DNA of 64,000 nt from Trichoplax adhaerens (taxonomy: Eukaryota > Placozoa > Uniplacotomia > Trichoplacea > Trichoplacidae). The notes below the pieces were generated by a model. It was not told the DNA's origin. It searched no databases and saw only the letters and a program-made list of their open reading frames with translations. Within the stretch, counting starts at the first letter, position 1, and each line of letters begins with the position of its first letter. Positions 26,810-39,685 of the stretch are shown here, in pieces. The position numbers were made by a program, and so were the translations under genes. Location of the stretch: assembly GCF_000150275.1 (NCBI RefSeq), contig NW_002060949.1, positions 2,725,836 to 2,789,835 of the forward strand, given 5' to 3'.

Positions 26810-28291
26810 TAGGTAAATCATAATTTTAAATTCTAATGTAATCCGCATTACTTTCAAGACTCCTCCCAAACTCAGGACAATACGTTAATTCTATACCTTT
26901 CGTAAAACTACAGGGTCAAGGCGGCAAAAGGAAGTAATTTTTATCAGACAGATAAATTAGTTGTTCACATAAAATATTCCATACACGTACCTTTTCTACT
27001 ATCTTACGAAATATGAATAGACTGCAATTAGGGAGAGTTGAAAAATTCTACGTACTTCCATAATAACCTAAAATAGTTACCGATATCTTTGTTACCGTCA
27101 GCCCTCATAATTGGCCATTCCTCGTCAGTGTCATATACGGAGTAGAGGAATAGAAGAGGGAATACTATTTAAAGCCGACACTGAATCGGGGAGTTATGTG
27201 CACGTTATACATTATGGGTATAAATATAAATAAATTAATTATCTGATCGTACTTGATAATAATTATTATTATCAACTAGAAAGAAATTTCAGTACGATAC
27301 AAGAGTTCTGTTAGCTTGAACTTTTCATAAGTAGAAGGAGAAAATACTCGTACCGCTATATCCTTTTTTAAACCAATTTTTTTTTTTCCTTGCCCTCAAG
27401 GCTTGTATTCACTCTAGTAGCAACGTGTCCGAATTGTGCAAACATTACCAATTTTATGACTAAGCATATTCCATATCGCTATTCCATATCTTGATAATAC
27501 TGAAACGCAAAGACAAGCAGATGTTGCTTGTCAATATAGGATTGCCAACGCTTACGACCCAAAATGAATCCTACATATTGTAGGCGAATAATTTACTAAT
27601 AAGTAGACGTTTGTCAAGTGGGCCGCTATAGCTTAGCACTTTTCATACAAATTGATATATTTACCCAAGGCATTGCAAGTATTATTATTTGCAGGAAGCA
27701 CACCTTGATTGCAGTCAACTTAATTAATATTTGTATAGTATTATCGAATGTGCTGTCCAAGATCGTCTTGATTACGGCAATGATTTGACTCTGCAGTTGG
27801 CAAGATTGAACAGAATATGTAAAAATATCGAAATCATTGATTTCTACATGATGTACTATCTTGCGCTGCGTCAAGACATGATCATTTTGTGTGTATGTGT
27901 GCTATTTGGATACGGCGTAGGGGAAGGAAAAAATAGCACTGATCTCAACCATTGCCTCATCACCATTTTTATATATTCAATTAAATAAGGCCTCCATTCC
28001 AATTGTTACAGTTATAATATTGAATAAAGAAGATCGTTTCTGACCGCTATTTTTATTAAAATAGCAGATGATTAATGTTTTAGAATGCTAGTACAAATGT
28101 GAACTGTATGACGAAAAGCATAGTAATGCAAACAGACGCAAATATTCTTTTTTATTGTTTCGTAACTTTAAAGTTTCAATCTGAATCCATTTTACTCATG
28201 GCATCCTGCATTCTACTTTCAACATACCTTGAAAATGTACACTTTAAACGATCAATAGGCCTCAATTTGAATTTACCAATTGGTAGATTGG
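26810..28291. other. Intergenic DNA; short open frames of unknown status
   Basis: 27250-27272 is an AT-rich near-palindrome (TTGATAATAATTATTATTAT core). Around 27727-27860 a plus-strand frame after TATAG reads IECAVQDRLDYGNDLTLQLA, with protein-like composition but no recognisable family. A minus-strand frame over 28178-28291 (LPIGKFKLRPIDRLKCTFSR, ending at TGA 28178-28176) is also protein-like but unassigned. Confidence 0.3.
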
Positions 28292-28657
28292 CTATTTCTT
28301 AACACATCTAGAATATGAAAATAACAATTAGAACATAACTTCTAAGTTTACAACTGGCATAATTTCACGACATACTACCAGATCGGAATTACGCGCGATC
28401 ATCGCCATGTTGTTGGGAATGATTATTATGCAAATTTCCACCAATAGACAGACGGAAAGATTGGTCATGTGATAGTCCGTACGTCTCTTGTTGATACTGG
28501 TGTTGTACGGTAAAAAGATTAGATTAGATCTTGCCATGAGGTAATACTTTATTACATTGATTTGACACAACATTGTTGATCTCGCGCCATACGCTTGTGT
28601 AGAGTACTGCAGATACCATGGACTTAAATGGACGTAGAGCGAGGGGTGGTAGTAGGA
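28292..28657 (-). CDS. Exon-like patch of unknown protein, higher GC than surroundings
   Basis: Three pieces on the minus strand join in phase: 28657-28556, 28496-28393 and 28307-28292 (stop TAG). The first reads SYYHPSLYVHLSPWYLQYST and continues to QIN before GTAATA. The second starts after ACACCAG and reads YQQETYGLSHDQSFRLSIGG, then a His/Gln/Asn stretch and DDRA before GTAATT. The 59-base intron between them has a CTAATC branch-like site and a T tract, although it is much shorter than other introns here. The segment is visibly richer in G+C than its neighbours. I do not recognise the protein and found no upstream exons. Confidence 0.2.
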
Positions 28658-31600
28658 CTATACCACAAGCAATATTAAATATGGCGGTACAGAACCAGGG
28701 GCTACTCAAGAAAGCTTTACCTTCAATTTTTCCTTCATTTCATTAGTCGCCCCTGACTGAATCATTGCACCCCCAAAAAAAAAAAAAAATGACAACCACC
28801 TATGTACAAAGTGGTTGGGTCTGATTGATCTGGTATAGTAGTGGCCTAGTATAGAGTACAATATATAAAAACTCGTCCGACCGTTGCTGTAATACTAGAG
28901 AGGGCAACAACGACGAAATGTAAAAGATGCGGCGCTGGCCGGGTGGGCAGTTGAACCATCAAAATTCAAGTTATACTATAACTTAATTTATTGGCGCCTA
29001 CTCACTTCTTCTGCACTCAGTCGACTTCGTTGCACGTTGCAAATATTTCTCGATACCAAGAAAAGTATCCAATGCAATTTCAACTAGGTATAGAATATTA
29101 AGTGAAATTACTGCTGCTACCGCTCTTGGAGCCAGAATAATAATACGGTTATATAATAATAATAAATAAATAAATAAATAAAAGCATAGTGAATAACTTC
29201 GCGTACCATTTGTACCCATTGACGTACAGTGGCATTGTAGAGTTTTACTCACTATAGTCAGACGGTATGGCCTACTAAATGATCACACTAAACGCTATTT
29301 TTTCAACTACGTAACGAAAAAATGGCAGTCATTCTATACGCAATTATCGTCAGCCGATGATAATTATTATGAATACAGCTACAATACGAGTATAGACGTC
29401 ATCATGACTTAATTATAAGTAATAATGACTACTTGGAATACTGTAGACTCAGAAGAGAATAAACTATAATTGTAAAATCATAATTTCGATTGATGTTCTA
29501 CGGTAAATTTTAAATTTTAAATTAGAACAAAAATAACATTTTATACGCACAGTATATCAGTTCATGAAGGTACTATATAGTCAGATTGTTGTGACACGTT
29601 GATATCCGATGAATAAACGAACGCACGATGTAGAATATTATTTTGACCATCATCTCACAAGTTGAACTTAGAAAGACTCATAGGAAAATAACGCTAAACA
29701 CCACGATAGTCTTATAAATCATTCATACCGAAACAATAAATCACATCGAACAGAAGGATTAACGGCTGCTGTTCGTCTATATTATGAGATGACAATTTAT
29801 CATAGGTAATGAATCAATGCGAATTCAAAACCATCATAAACTGATCATAATACGAATATAGGTGATCGTCGATATTTAATTTCCCATACCATTAATATTG
29901 CTAGTGACATCCCTATCATAGTTTTAGTAAATCTTTATTTTTTACTAGAAACTATTCGTTCAATTGAATGTCAAATGATATTATAGATACTTAAAATAAA
30001 TCGAACTACTGCATTTTCCGTTCTGTTAAGGTGACATACTTATTTTACGTACTGTTATGTGCTATTTTATAAAAAAATTTACTATCATAGCCATAAAACC
30101 CTTATTTTGATATCCCATTAGATTATTCAAATCTCGTATGGAATACTCATAGGCCTAAATTTCGAATACGTTGTCGTGATGATTAAACTACACTAAATCA
30201 AATACTATGTTTACCGTATTCAAAATAGCATGTATGTATATAGTAAGTCATTGATAACTTTTATTATTGATTTATGGTCAGAAGGCTCGTATAGACATTA
30301 TGAACATAGAATCCAAGTAGTAGTAGAAAAGTATTTAACACAATACTCTACATTCAACGCTGTATTTTCACAACAGCTTTACATAAATAGACGTTTTAGT
30401 TTCTGTAAGCCACCTAGGAAATGCCGTTCTGCCCATAGGCCATGACACTAAAGACTTTGTACAAGTAATATGGTACGGCACTAGATGTATCATAGTACAG
30501 TATGTTGCGTGATTTCGTCTACACTATATTACTATCAAGGATATCATGTTGAAGAGTTACATAAGCAAAGCACAATATTCCTATAATATAATTAAATAGT
30601 ATTAGCGTACTATAGTTATTATATTCAAATCTTTGTATTTGTATATATATACGTATATTGCGCCATTCGATTGAGTTGAGTCTTATCTGCTAAGCTGGTT
30701 AAGGTTTGCGTTTTATATTCAAAGATCATCTTATTAGCGACCTTCATTCAATTTACCTTAGTAATACTAGTGCTATTTAGTACAAAATAAGAAAACTCAG
30801 TTATACGTTGAAATCATTGAAGTATTATGATTTATATTGAAAGATAATATCACGGTTAAAGTATAAAAATTTTCATTAAAATGTAAAATTAGCGGCGGCT
30901 TGCGATCTTCTATAATCTTGCATAGCCGTACTCAGTTACGATCATCTTCGTGCTTACACATTAAAAAAACTGACTAACGTCTAGCATTTGGTGTTCTATG
31001 GCCAGTACATGTCCTGAAACTGTCATTCAATATCTGGAATCTTTACTGAACATCATAGTAAAGAAAAATTTAAAAACTAGCAGGGTTAAATCCTTTTATT
31101 TAATAATTTATTAATATCATTATTATTTTTTCTTATTTGATGAAGGTCTCTAAATGGACTATAGAAAATCTGTATAAAAGTTTCATGGTATGTACTAACA
31201 GTACGCTGCTTAAAACTGACGAATAATACACATACCCTTTACATTATATAAGAGCGATATAACATACACAACTTAAAAAATTTTTCATATTAAAGTCAAA
31301 GGTTCACATTACAGAGACGTAGATAATTACTACTATAAATCTTTTCTACTGTTTGCATTAGATATTGTAAATTGAGACAAGAGCTAGAACTAGGTTCGAT
31401 GATATCGCATGGGTCCCGTCATGTAATTACTATCGGATGACAAGATACGAAAAGATGTACACGTATAGTCGATAGTTGTTTTGAAAATTGGATTATTAGT
31501 TAACATGGCTTATAAAGTTGAACTAGTTCTAAACATGAGCTATTATATTGTTTAGTAACATAACATAAAGACACTATTATTGTATTGAATTGTGTTGTAT

Positions 31601-34600
31601 ACAGCCAGCACTAAAGGTGCAATAGAATCTAGCAAGACCTGTGTAAAACCATGAACAGGTCTAATTATAGGATTGCACGAAAATAGATAAGTTGAACGAT
31701 TGATTGCAAGATTAACTAAGTGTATATAAATGATGAATTATACTATAGTAATTTAGATAGTCTGATTACAGCTAGATAGTCCTAGATAATTTGTTAGACA
31801 AACCTAATTTTTATTATAAAGTGAATTTTATAATAAACTATAGTTGGTGTTTTATTATTTTGAAGACACTTTATCACAATCTGCAATAAAAATTCATGCC
31901 TTCAAATCATCGGTTAAAGTTCGATCGTTTACAGTCTTGAACGCAGTTGCACTTCATTCTTGTGCATTGCTTTTTTGCTTTCGAATATGTAGAGGCAATG
32001 CCGTGCAGTAAAGATATACGACAGGCACAGTAAATACTGTACATAGTAAGCAATAATCAAGATTAACTAAACTTAACATTTGTTTGTTTCATTAAAATCT
32101 CACATCTCTATTGATTGTCTCTTCTATACTATGTTTAGTGTTGTGAGTAAGATATACTACTACAACGGATCATGTCTTTACAATTAGGCGGTTAGTTGAT
32201 TTTTAATCTTTAAAGTTTAAAAATAAAATTTATAACCGATTAAATCAGTTAATGACAAAATGATAAATGTTAATGATGGTGAATCGAAGCCAATCTTATT
32301 TTACTAGTGCGTATTGCAACTATAATTGTAATAGCATGGTATCGTACCTGAACTTTATTGGTAGTGTATTAAATCTCTGTTCTTTGTTGTTGGAGATTCA
32401 TCGGTTACTTATTCGTCAAGTCAGTAAAACTAGCTCTAGCAAAAATCCAGTTATAGCACTGATTTGATGTACCCTAATAACTATGATTCTTATTACTCAT
32501 CTACTATTTACCAAATCTAATAGCTTTTCATCACGGCAGTTACCACCCAGTATTGTATTATTAGATGGAGCTATACGTATCCTATCGTAAATTAGCAATT
32601 ACGACTAATTAGCACTGACTGCTTTATTAATTCTTGCATATATTAGTTTTCCTGTCATTACTAAGCCGTATACTGCATAATGTCTAATTATGTTGTTTGT
32701 CTAATTTATGTGATTAGTATAGTAATTATATTATGAATACATTAAGTTTACCTTTGCATATGAATCGGAAGTGACTTCTACACAACGTAATGAGTTTGTA
32801 TGGATATTCTACGCTTACATTAACAAACGATAATTACTAAATTATACAGTCCAGTATTTAAGACTACTATATTAATTACCGTATACATCGGTTTTATAGT
32901 GTTTACAGTGTGTACTAGTGTATACTGCAATAGCGTTCGTACTCTATGATTAAGCGCATACTTCGCTGGCTACATTCGGATGAATCACTCAAATTTAAAA
33001 TGAGTGCTTTGCGTTCACACGACGAAATACTTCTCTTCATGAAGTAGATAGATAGTTTATTAAGCTACTTGATTGAACCGTATTTTATTTATAGCATGAT
33101 AGCGGTAATAGTGAGAGTATCATAGCCTGCCAAATTTGCTCATCCCTCTGAACATTGTAAAAATGATCGTCTAGTAGGTTTTATGAGCGAGTTTGTTCTA
33201 TACTCTAATGTAACTATAATGACAGATATCTTAGGGTATATATTTATGACTATGAGCTAATCATCGTTTATCACTAAACCATCGGTAAGAAATACGAACA
33301 TGCTGCCAACATTTTACTGATATCATCACTCTAAAATCCGCAAATCAATCATATATATTTACTACAATCATTACATCTAAAAGTAAAAATACTGCCCATT
33401 AGCTCTAACTTAAAAGATCATTTATAAATTTTTAATTCTAATGAATCTAATTCAAGTTGTGAAGACCCAGTAAACTTTCTTAACTGTTTTAACATAGGAT
33501 AGAACTACTGAGAATTAAAAGTTTATTTAATACTGATTAATTATAATCATCACATACTCATATTGTTACTATACGCATTTCATTGTAATATCGAGAGATA
33601 TATCAATTTAAACTGCAATCGAATGCTACGCAGTTAACCAAAGCTTTCACTAGCTACAATACAATAACTAAGTAAATTACGGTAATCTAAGATATTTACA
33701 AAGTGAAGATAGTGAATTAGTAATGAATAACTATGTTTATTAGCTGCATTGATTATCGCTGATTGCAACGATATGAGAGTAGTGGTAAGGCCGTTTTCGT
33801 TCTTCAATAAGGTAATTACTACTTAGCGATCTTTTAGTCATATCAACTAATAGCGAAGACGAAATTAGTGAACAAGTCACCGAGTCAAGTAAATTTTCAG
33901 TAGCAATTAGTTCACGGCTTATTTGTGATCAAGTTGCATTGATTTATTGTAAAAATGTGTATCCATTTGATTAATATAGGAATACATAAATGTTAGAAAG
34001 CAAACGATAGGTTAGGATAATTCCAAACGTAGTCAACAATAAAGTAGCTATCAAGCATTTTAGCATCATGAAATTCATTTGCATTAGACTGTCAATTGTT
34101 AGTAAATGACCAAAATACAAAGAATCAATGCTAATTCATCTGTTGCTACTACTGCTACTAGACTAAGGATTCTTTTAAAATTGATTACCAAGTGTTTTAC
34201 TGTCAAAGCTATAAATAACGATAACTACTGAGTAGACTGCATTTCCTTTCAGTAGTCCGTATCCGATTAACTTCCACGAAGCGATAGTAATGCAAATCAA
34301 AGAAAAATATGCTGATACTAGCACACATAAACAAATTTTCAAATTGTGATAAAGTATTGATGTTGAATGTTACATCTATTAAAATGTGACGGTATTTAAT
34401 TTTAATTCATAGATATTCTGAATAAAAATAATTTACGTACATGCTCGTATAGCTAAACTGCAGAATAGAGTATGATACCTATCAGGACCTAATTTTTTAG
34501 CGTAAATTCAAGTTCCTAATTCGAGTAGCAAGATAGTTCTGAAGCATATGATTAGTTATAGCTTGAATGAAAGAAAATTTCCGTGGCATCGATATAATTT

Positions 34601-37600
34601 GTCTATTGAATAATAAGAAGATATTATTCAAAAAATCTATGATTGATATGCTTATATATTTATTTGGTTGGCAATAAAAATAAGAATCAGTTATTTGCTT
34701 GCAAAGTAATTTATGTTTGTTGTAGCATCTTTTCTTAAAAGGAGTAATTTACGTATACTCCAATTATCTAGCATAAGTAGTTATTTGGGTATCAAATAAT
34801 ATACGTAATGTTTTAATCAAGGCTTTAATTCATGTTGATCATGGCTTCTATGTAATGTTATGTCATCTTCATATCATTTATTGAATAAGAGTAAACATGC
34901 CACTGAATATAAAATTATTTGCCTAAGTCGTCATTTGTAAGATACTGTGGTAATTGATGAAACTGATGAATTGATTTGGATGACGGGATATTACTCTTAT
35001 TTTCTTCTAGAGAACCCCGAAAATACATGCTATTAAACAATTAGCTATGATAACAAAGTGTACCAGATCATATTTAATTTGAACATTTTTGAATCTAAAT
35101 TATCAGTTAGCATATTTCATATGTGTTACTGTATATCAAAGCGATGATAGACAGAGTCATACTATAAATATAAATACATGAAAAAACGACCCTTTCTACT
35201 TTTATGAACAATAAAATTATTAATTAATGATATAAATACAATTACTAGATATCAATTTCAATCGTCATGGGACACAAATCAAAACGAAATATTAAAGGTT
35301 GTCAAATATTCACCATAGCTTAGTTGAAAATATTATGCACACGTAAGAAATTCTTTTCGATGACTACTAAGTGAACATCTGTTCTAAATCTTGTATTAAT
35401 TCCTTCTTTATATTAGTGCCATTAAGTTAATATCCACGATTGTTATTTAATTTTTCTTATCATATCAAGATAACAATATACGTACATTCTGAAAAGAAGT
35501 AGCAATAAATAAAATAGTCCATTCTTTCCATTAAAAATATCATCGACAACATTTAATTATATGAATTATAAAATTTTTGACATTTCCTGTATTTACTACA
35601 ATATCAGATAATTATATAATTGAAGATTGAAAAATTTTAGATCACTTTGCTATTTATAGGCTATGCTACCAAATATAGTTGACTTATCCTCTTATATGTA
35701 ATTAAAAGCAATTTTGGGCTTCATGGAGCCTATAACAAATCAATCAAGTAATACTTCGTGTAAATAATTGTATAAAAGATCCTCAAAGAATATTGGTTGA
35801 AAACAAAAGAGGATACCGACTTGATTAATACTTTTCCAAGAATAACATGCCATTAATTACCATCACAACGGTCAAATTCGGCATTTTTTAGTAATACAAA
35901 TCATTTATACTCACCTTATAGCATTATAAAATTATCGCTAATGGCTATTCAAGTATTCATAGATAAGTTAAGTCATAGTTATCTCGACTGTCTAAAAACA
36001 TTATGAAGCTGGTCGTAAATTTTTAATAAAAATATCCTTGTATAGATACCTATGTACGTTTTCTAAGAATTTATTCCTACCTTATAAATCTCAAGGAAAA
36101 TCATGTAATCCTCCCTTGACAGCCATAAAATTCAAAATAAAAAGTCCAGAAAATGATAATAACAACATCAATAGCAAATTAATTATACCCTGAAGCGATA
36201 TTAATATGAAACTCGGGTTGTTTTTCTTAATATTATTTTTACGTGAAGTAATTTTCTCTTAAAAGTGATTTCATAACAGTAGTATTTTAAAGTGACTTTC
36301 CCTGAAAATCATTCCAATTTCTTTGAAAGTATACCATTTTTAAGATGTAAAATGCATATCACCAACTTTTTCAAATGTGAATATGGCTGTTAGATAAAAT
36401 ATGATAAGGTACAGTAAACATATGAATGATTTTGCAGTACAAGTATAACTCGTAAACATTGATGACTTACTGAAACAATATAATTCTATTAATTTCGAGA
36501 GTAATTGGAATAAGACTTCAATTATATTAGGGCTAAGAATATTATCTACAGGCTATTTGCGTAACTTATTAACATAAAATGTGTATAGATAAAAGGTTAA
36601 TGACATTTGTTCGCTATTAAAGTTTACAATAAAGGTAAAAATAATTGTTTACTTTTTTATTTGTGCATATACACCGAATTACCGCCGATGTTACTGATTA
36701 GGTAATGAATCAAACTTGTTTTTAATAGTAAAAATAGTTAGCAAGTATTTTAAGGTGAAATCAACAATTTTATATATTTAACATTTATCGTAGCATTAAC
36801 TTCGAACCAGTACTATCAAACCTTTGTATTACGAAGAGTACACACGTAGATGTGATAATGCGAGCTGTCTCTGAACTTTGTAGCCATATGTTTGATTTAT
36901 TATGTTGTGATATCTATTCTCATTTTTATACTATGCTACGTAATTTCATACTTTATCATATTAGAATATATCTATATACATGTATAGATTAAATACAAGT
37001 TTCGTCAATTTTATAAGTGAAGTTATAGCAACACCGTATATGGCAAATAGAAGCATTCATTTCCATTATGAACTGTCAAAATTGACGGTAGATTAGCGCT
37101 TCTTATAGATCTATCGATCCCAATCTTACTTAATCTATAAAATGCTGCCGATTTTATCAGATGTGTTCTGATCGTACGTAACGATCAAAACTACTATATA
37201 GTAGTGCTAATATTAAATGGTATAAAATACCAATGAAGTCAATATTTATATTACGACGGCCTATTGCATATTTCTAGTACTGAGGCCGCAATTGCCCTGA
37301 GCTGATCTGTTATTGTAGTCTACATCAGTTAATTAATTATCGCTCTGAAGTAGCACGCAGAAGCTTGAGATATCATTCTAAGAATGAAATTAGTCATTAT
37401 TAAATAATATTTTAAGATGGATATTCCTTGATCATACGTTCCATTGTTGATAATATAATAAAATATAATAACTTATAGCTACGCACTATATCAATAGCAA
37501 TGTCAAGAAAGATCCTTTGTTATGAGACAAAAAGGAGATCTTTATTAATAAGAATTGCTTCCATTTATTGTATAAAGGTAGTTTTCGACGATAGCACACA

Positions 37601-38800
37601 ATCTTGGATTACTTTAAATAGCTGATACTATGTATAGCAGGGAGAGAAATAAAGAAATTAATGAAATCAATAAAACTATATTCAAATAAGATAGGTGGTT
37701 CCTACAAATCTTTGAGTTTAATTTTATAATTTGATTTGAAACAAGAATGGCATAACACAACAAATCTCATCCTTAGGAATGACCAAAGCCATTTACAACC
37801 ATGTTCTTCAGGCTGTAAATTATGGTCTAAAAAATTGTAATGATGGTAAAATATCAATGAATAAATATCTTGATATTTAGATAGCTTGTGACCAATTGGG
37901 TAGGTACTTGGATACTTAATTTTAAAGGTGACTGTTGTCGTTTAATAATATTATTATTGTCTAATATTTACCGTAGTTATCATCATTCTTTTTTTATAGA
38001 TCGTATCATTCAATGGAAATGATGTTCATAAAAATAGGATAATATTACGTCTATCGAGAACTTCACTTTGATAAAATACTACAACTAACCTATTATCCTG
38101 TTCGCCGAAAACAATTATTGAATGCTAGACAAATCAATTTTTCCATTGTTTGCTATTACATTTTTCAATTTTTTGTTTACCGCTTTGGTTGGAACTGGAT
38201 CTCATAATATGAACTATACTGTATATACATTCATGTAGTGAAGGACACGTATATATATAAATATATGGTATGAAACAGAATTAGATAATTACAGTAGCCT
38301 AGGTCGCATTGGATCGATTAATGAGTACAATTTCTCCAATCATTCTAAAAGAAGAATGCTTGTTCTATTTTTACAATTTTAACGACTATATTAAGAAAGA
38401 GACATTACTAAACTGTTACTTTAACTAACTGGACAGTTGTAATAAAGACTCAATCGCAGTTGCCAAGGCTTTAAACTTTGACTTATTTTTACGTTTGGAT
38501 TAGAAAAGCGTTATTATCATAACCAGTTGGCGAGACCCAATTCATTCAATTAGAGCGATACTTATAGAGGAAGACCAGGGTGCAAATTGTTTACCATCTT
38601 ATTGAACTTGAGATAGTAACATCAACATTTTAACATTTTGACTATTTGGATTCATTCATAATTCCATTTACGGGCATAGCGACATTTACCGATATCAGAT
38701 TTGTGCTGTATCAAGTTAAAGCAAGCGTATTATTTCACACCATACCACAATTGCCACCTGCATCTAAACAATCAAAACTCTTCCTTTCCAATATCAAGGT
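28658..38800. other. Long intergenic stretch without a recognised gene
   Basis: About 10 kb. It begins with a locally GC-richer piece (to about 29050) holding a 15-base A run after C5 (28770-28789). A TAAA-type microsatellite follows at 29161-29182. The rest is uniformly AT-rich with stop codons in all frames. Open frames at 28998-29252 (minus), 30230-30445 (plus) and 32267-32467 (plus) look like chance. The promoter of the NEK-like kinase should lie near the right end. CTCTTCCTTTCCAATATCAAG just before its ATG could be a leader-intron acceptor. Confidence 0.45.
29161..29182. repeat. (AATA)n microsatellite
   Basis: About five and a half perfect copies of the tetramer AATA, preceded by an ATAATAAT stretch. 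It breaks a spurious minus-strand open frame. Confidence 0.85.
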
Positions 38801-39685
38801 ATGGAAATGACTAAGGATAAACTTCAAGAAGCAGAAGATGAGAAAAAATTTCAAACATTTAAAAATTTTAAATTAAAGCGTAAAATTGGTAAAGGACGCT
38901 TTAGTAGCGTTTATCAAGCTAAATGTACAATCGATAATAGTATTTATGCCGTGAAGAAAGTCATCATTCCTGATTATACTGATCCTGTTGTTTGCCAAAA
39001 GTACATGCTAGAAGTTAAACTACTTAAGTCTTGCCATCATCATAACATTATACGTTATTTTGCTTCATTTTTAATCGATGATTGTGTCTTACTTATTATT
39101 TGTGAGCTTGCTGATGCTGGCGATTTAGAATGCATGATTAAGGTATTTCGTGAAAAGAAAATTCGTATACCAGAACGTACAACATGGAAATATTTCTATC
39201 CTGTTGCTAGTGCAGTTTGTTATTTACATGATCGGCGTATCATGCATCGCGATATTAAACCATCTAATATCTATGTCACTGGTAAAGGAGTTGTTAAATT
39301 GGGAGATTTTGGATTGGGTCGTGCTTTGGGTTCTGGCACAGCAGCAGCATCGTCATGGGTTGGTACACCGTATTATATGTCACCAGAGCGTGTAGCACAA
39401 CGTGATTATGATTTTAAATCAGATATTTGGTCATTGGGTTGCCTATTATATGAATTAGCAGCATTACGTTCGCCATTTTTTGGTGTCAAATTAACATTGG
39501 TACAATTATGTGAAAAAATCGAAAATGGCGACTATCGACCATTAGAGCCACAGTTGTATTCACTTAATTTGCGTCAATTAGTTGATAAAGCTATTATGAT
39601 CAAGCCCGACGATAGACCTACTGCAAGCCAAGTGCTATGTGAAGCAAGCAATATGTATCGTGAATCCAACAGTACAACAATATAA
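38801..39685 (+). CDS. NEK6/7-like: NEK6/NEK7-like protein kinase, single coding exon
   Basis: NIMA-related serine/threonine kinase of 294 aa, nearly all kinase domain, the same compact plan as vertebrate NEK6/NEK7 (about 300 aa). Those enzymes act in mitotic spindle assembly downstream of NEK9. Seen: glycine loop GKGRFSSV (30-37), VKK with catalytic Lys52, αC Glu71, the NEK6/7-typical ELADAGDLE (102-110) and PERTTWKYF, HRD Asp151, DFG Asp169, VGTPYYMSPER (187-197) and KSDIWSLGCLLYEL. Human NEK6/7 have DLG where this protein has DFG. The serine activated by NEK9 (Ser206/Ser195 in human NEK6/NEK7) aligns with Ser185. The coding region has no intron, unlike most neighbours. A leader intron may end 2 bases before the ATG. 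An intron-less copy raises the possibility of retroposition, but no A-rich tail or target duplication was seen. Confidence 0.93.
   Translation: MEMTKDKLQEAEDEKKFQTFKNFKLKRKIGKGRFSSVYQAKCTIDNSIYAVKKVIIPDYTDPVVCQKYMLEVKLLKSCHHHNIIRYFASFLIDDCVLLIICELADAGDLECMIKVFREKKIRIPERTTWKYFYPVASAVCYLHDRRIMHRDIKPSNIYVTGKGVVKLGDFGLGRALGSGTAAASSWVGTPYYMSPERVAQRDYDFKSDIWSLGCLLYELAALRSPFFGVKLTLVQLCEKIENGDYRPLEPQLYSLNLRQLVDKAIMIKPDDRPTASQVLCEASNMYRESNSTTI

Noticed and set aside
28998-29252. 84-codon minus-strand frame ending near GTGAGT
   Set aside because: Runs through the AATA microsatellite and has a hydrophobic low-complexity start; no family, and no in-phase partner for its apparent donor was found.
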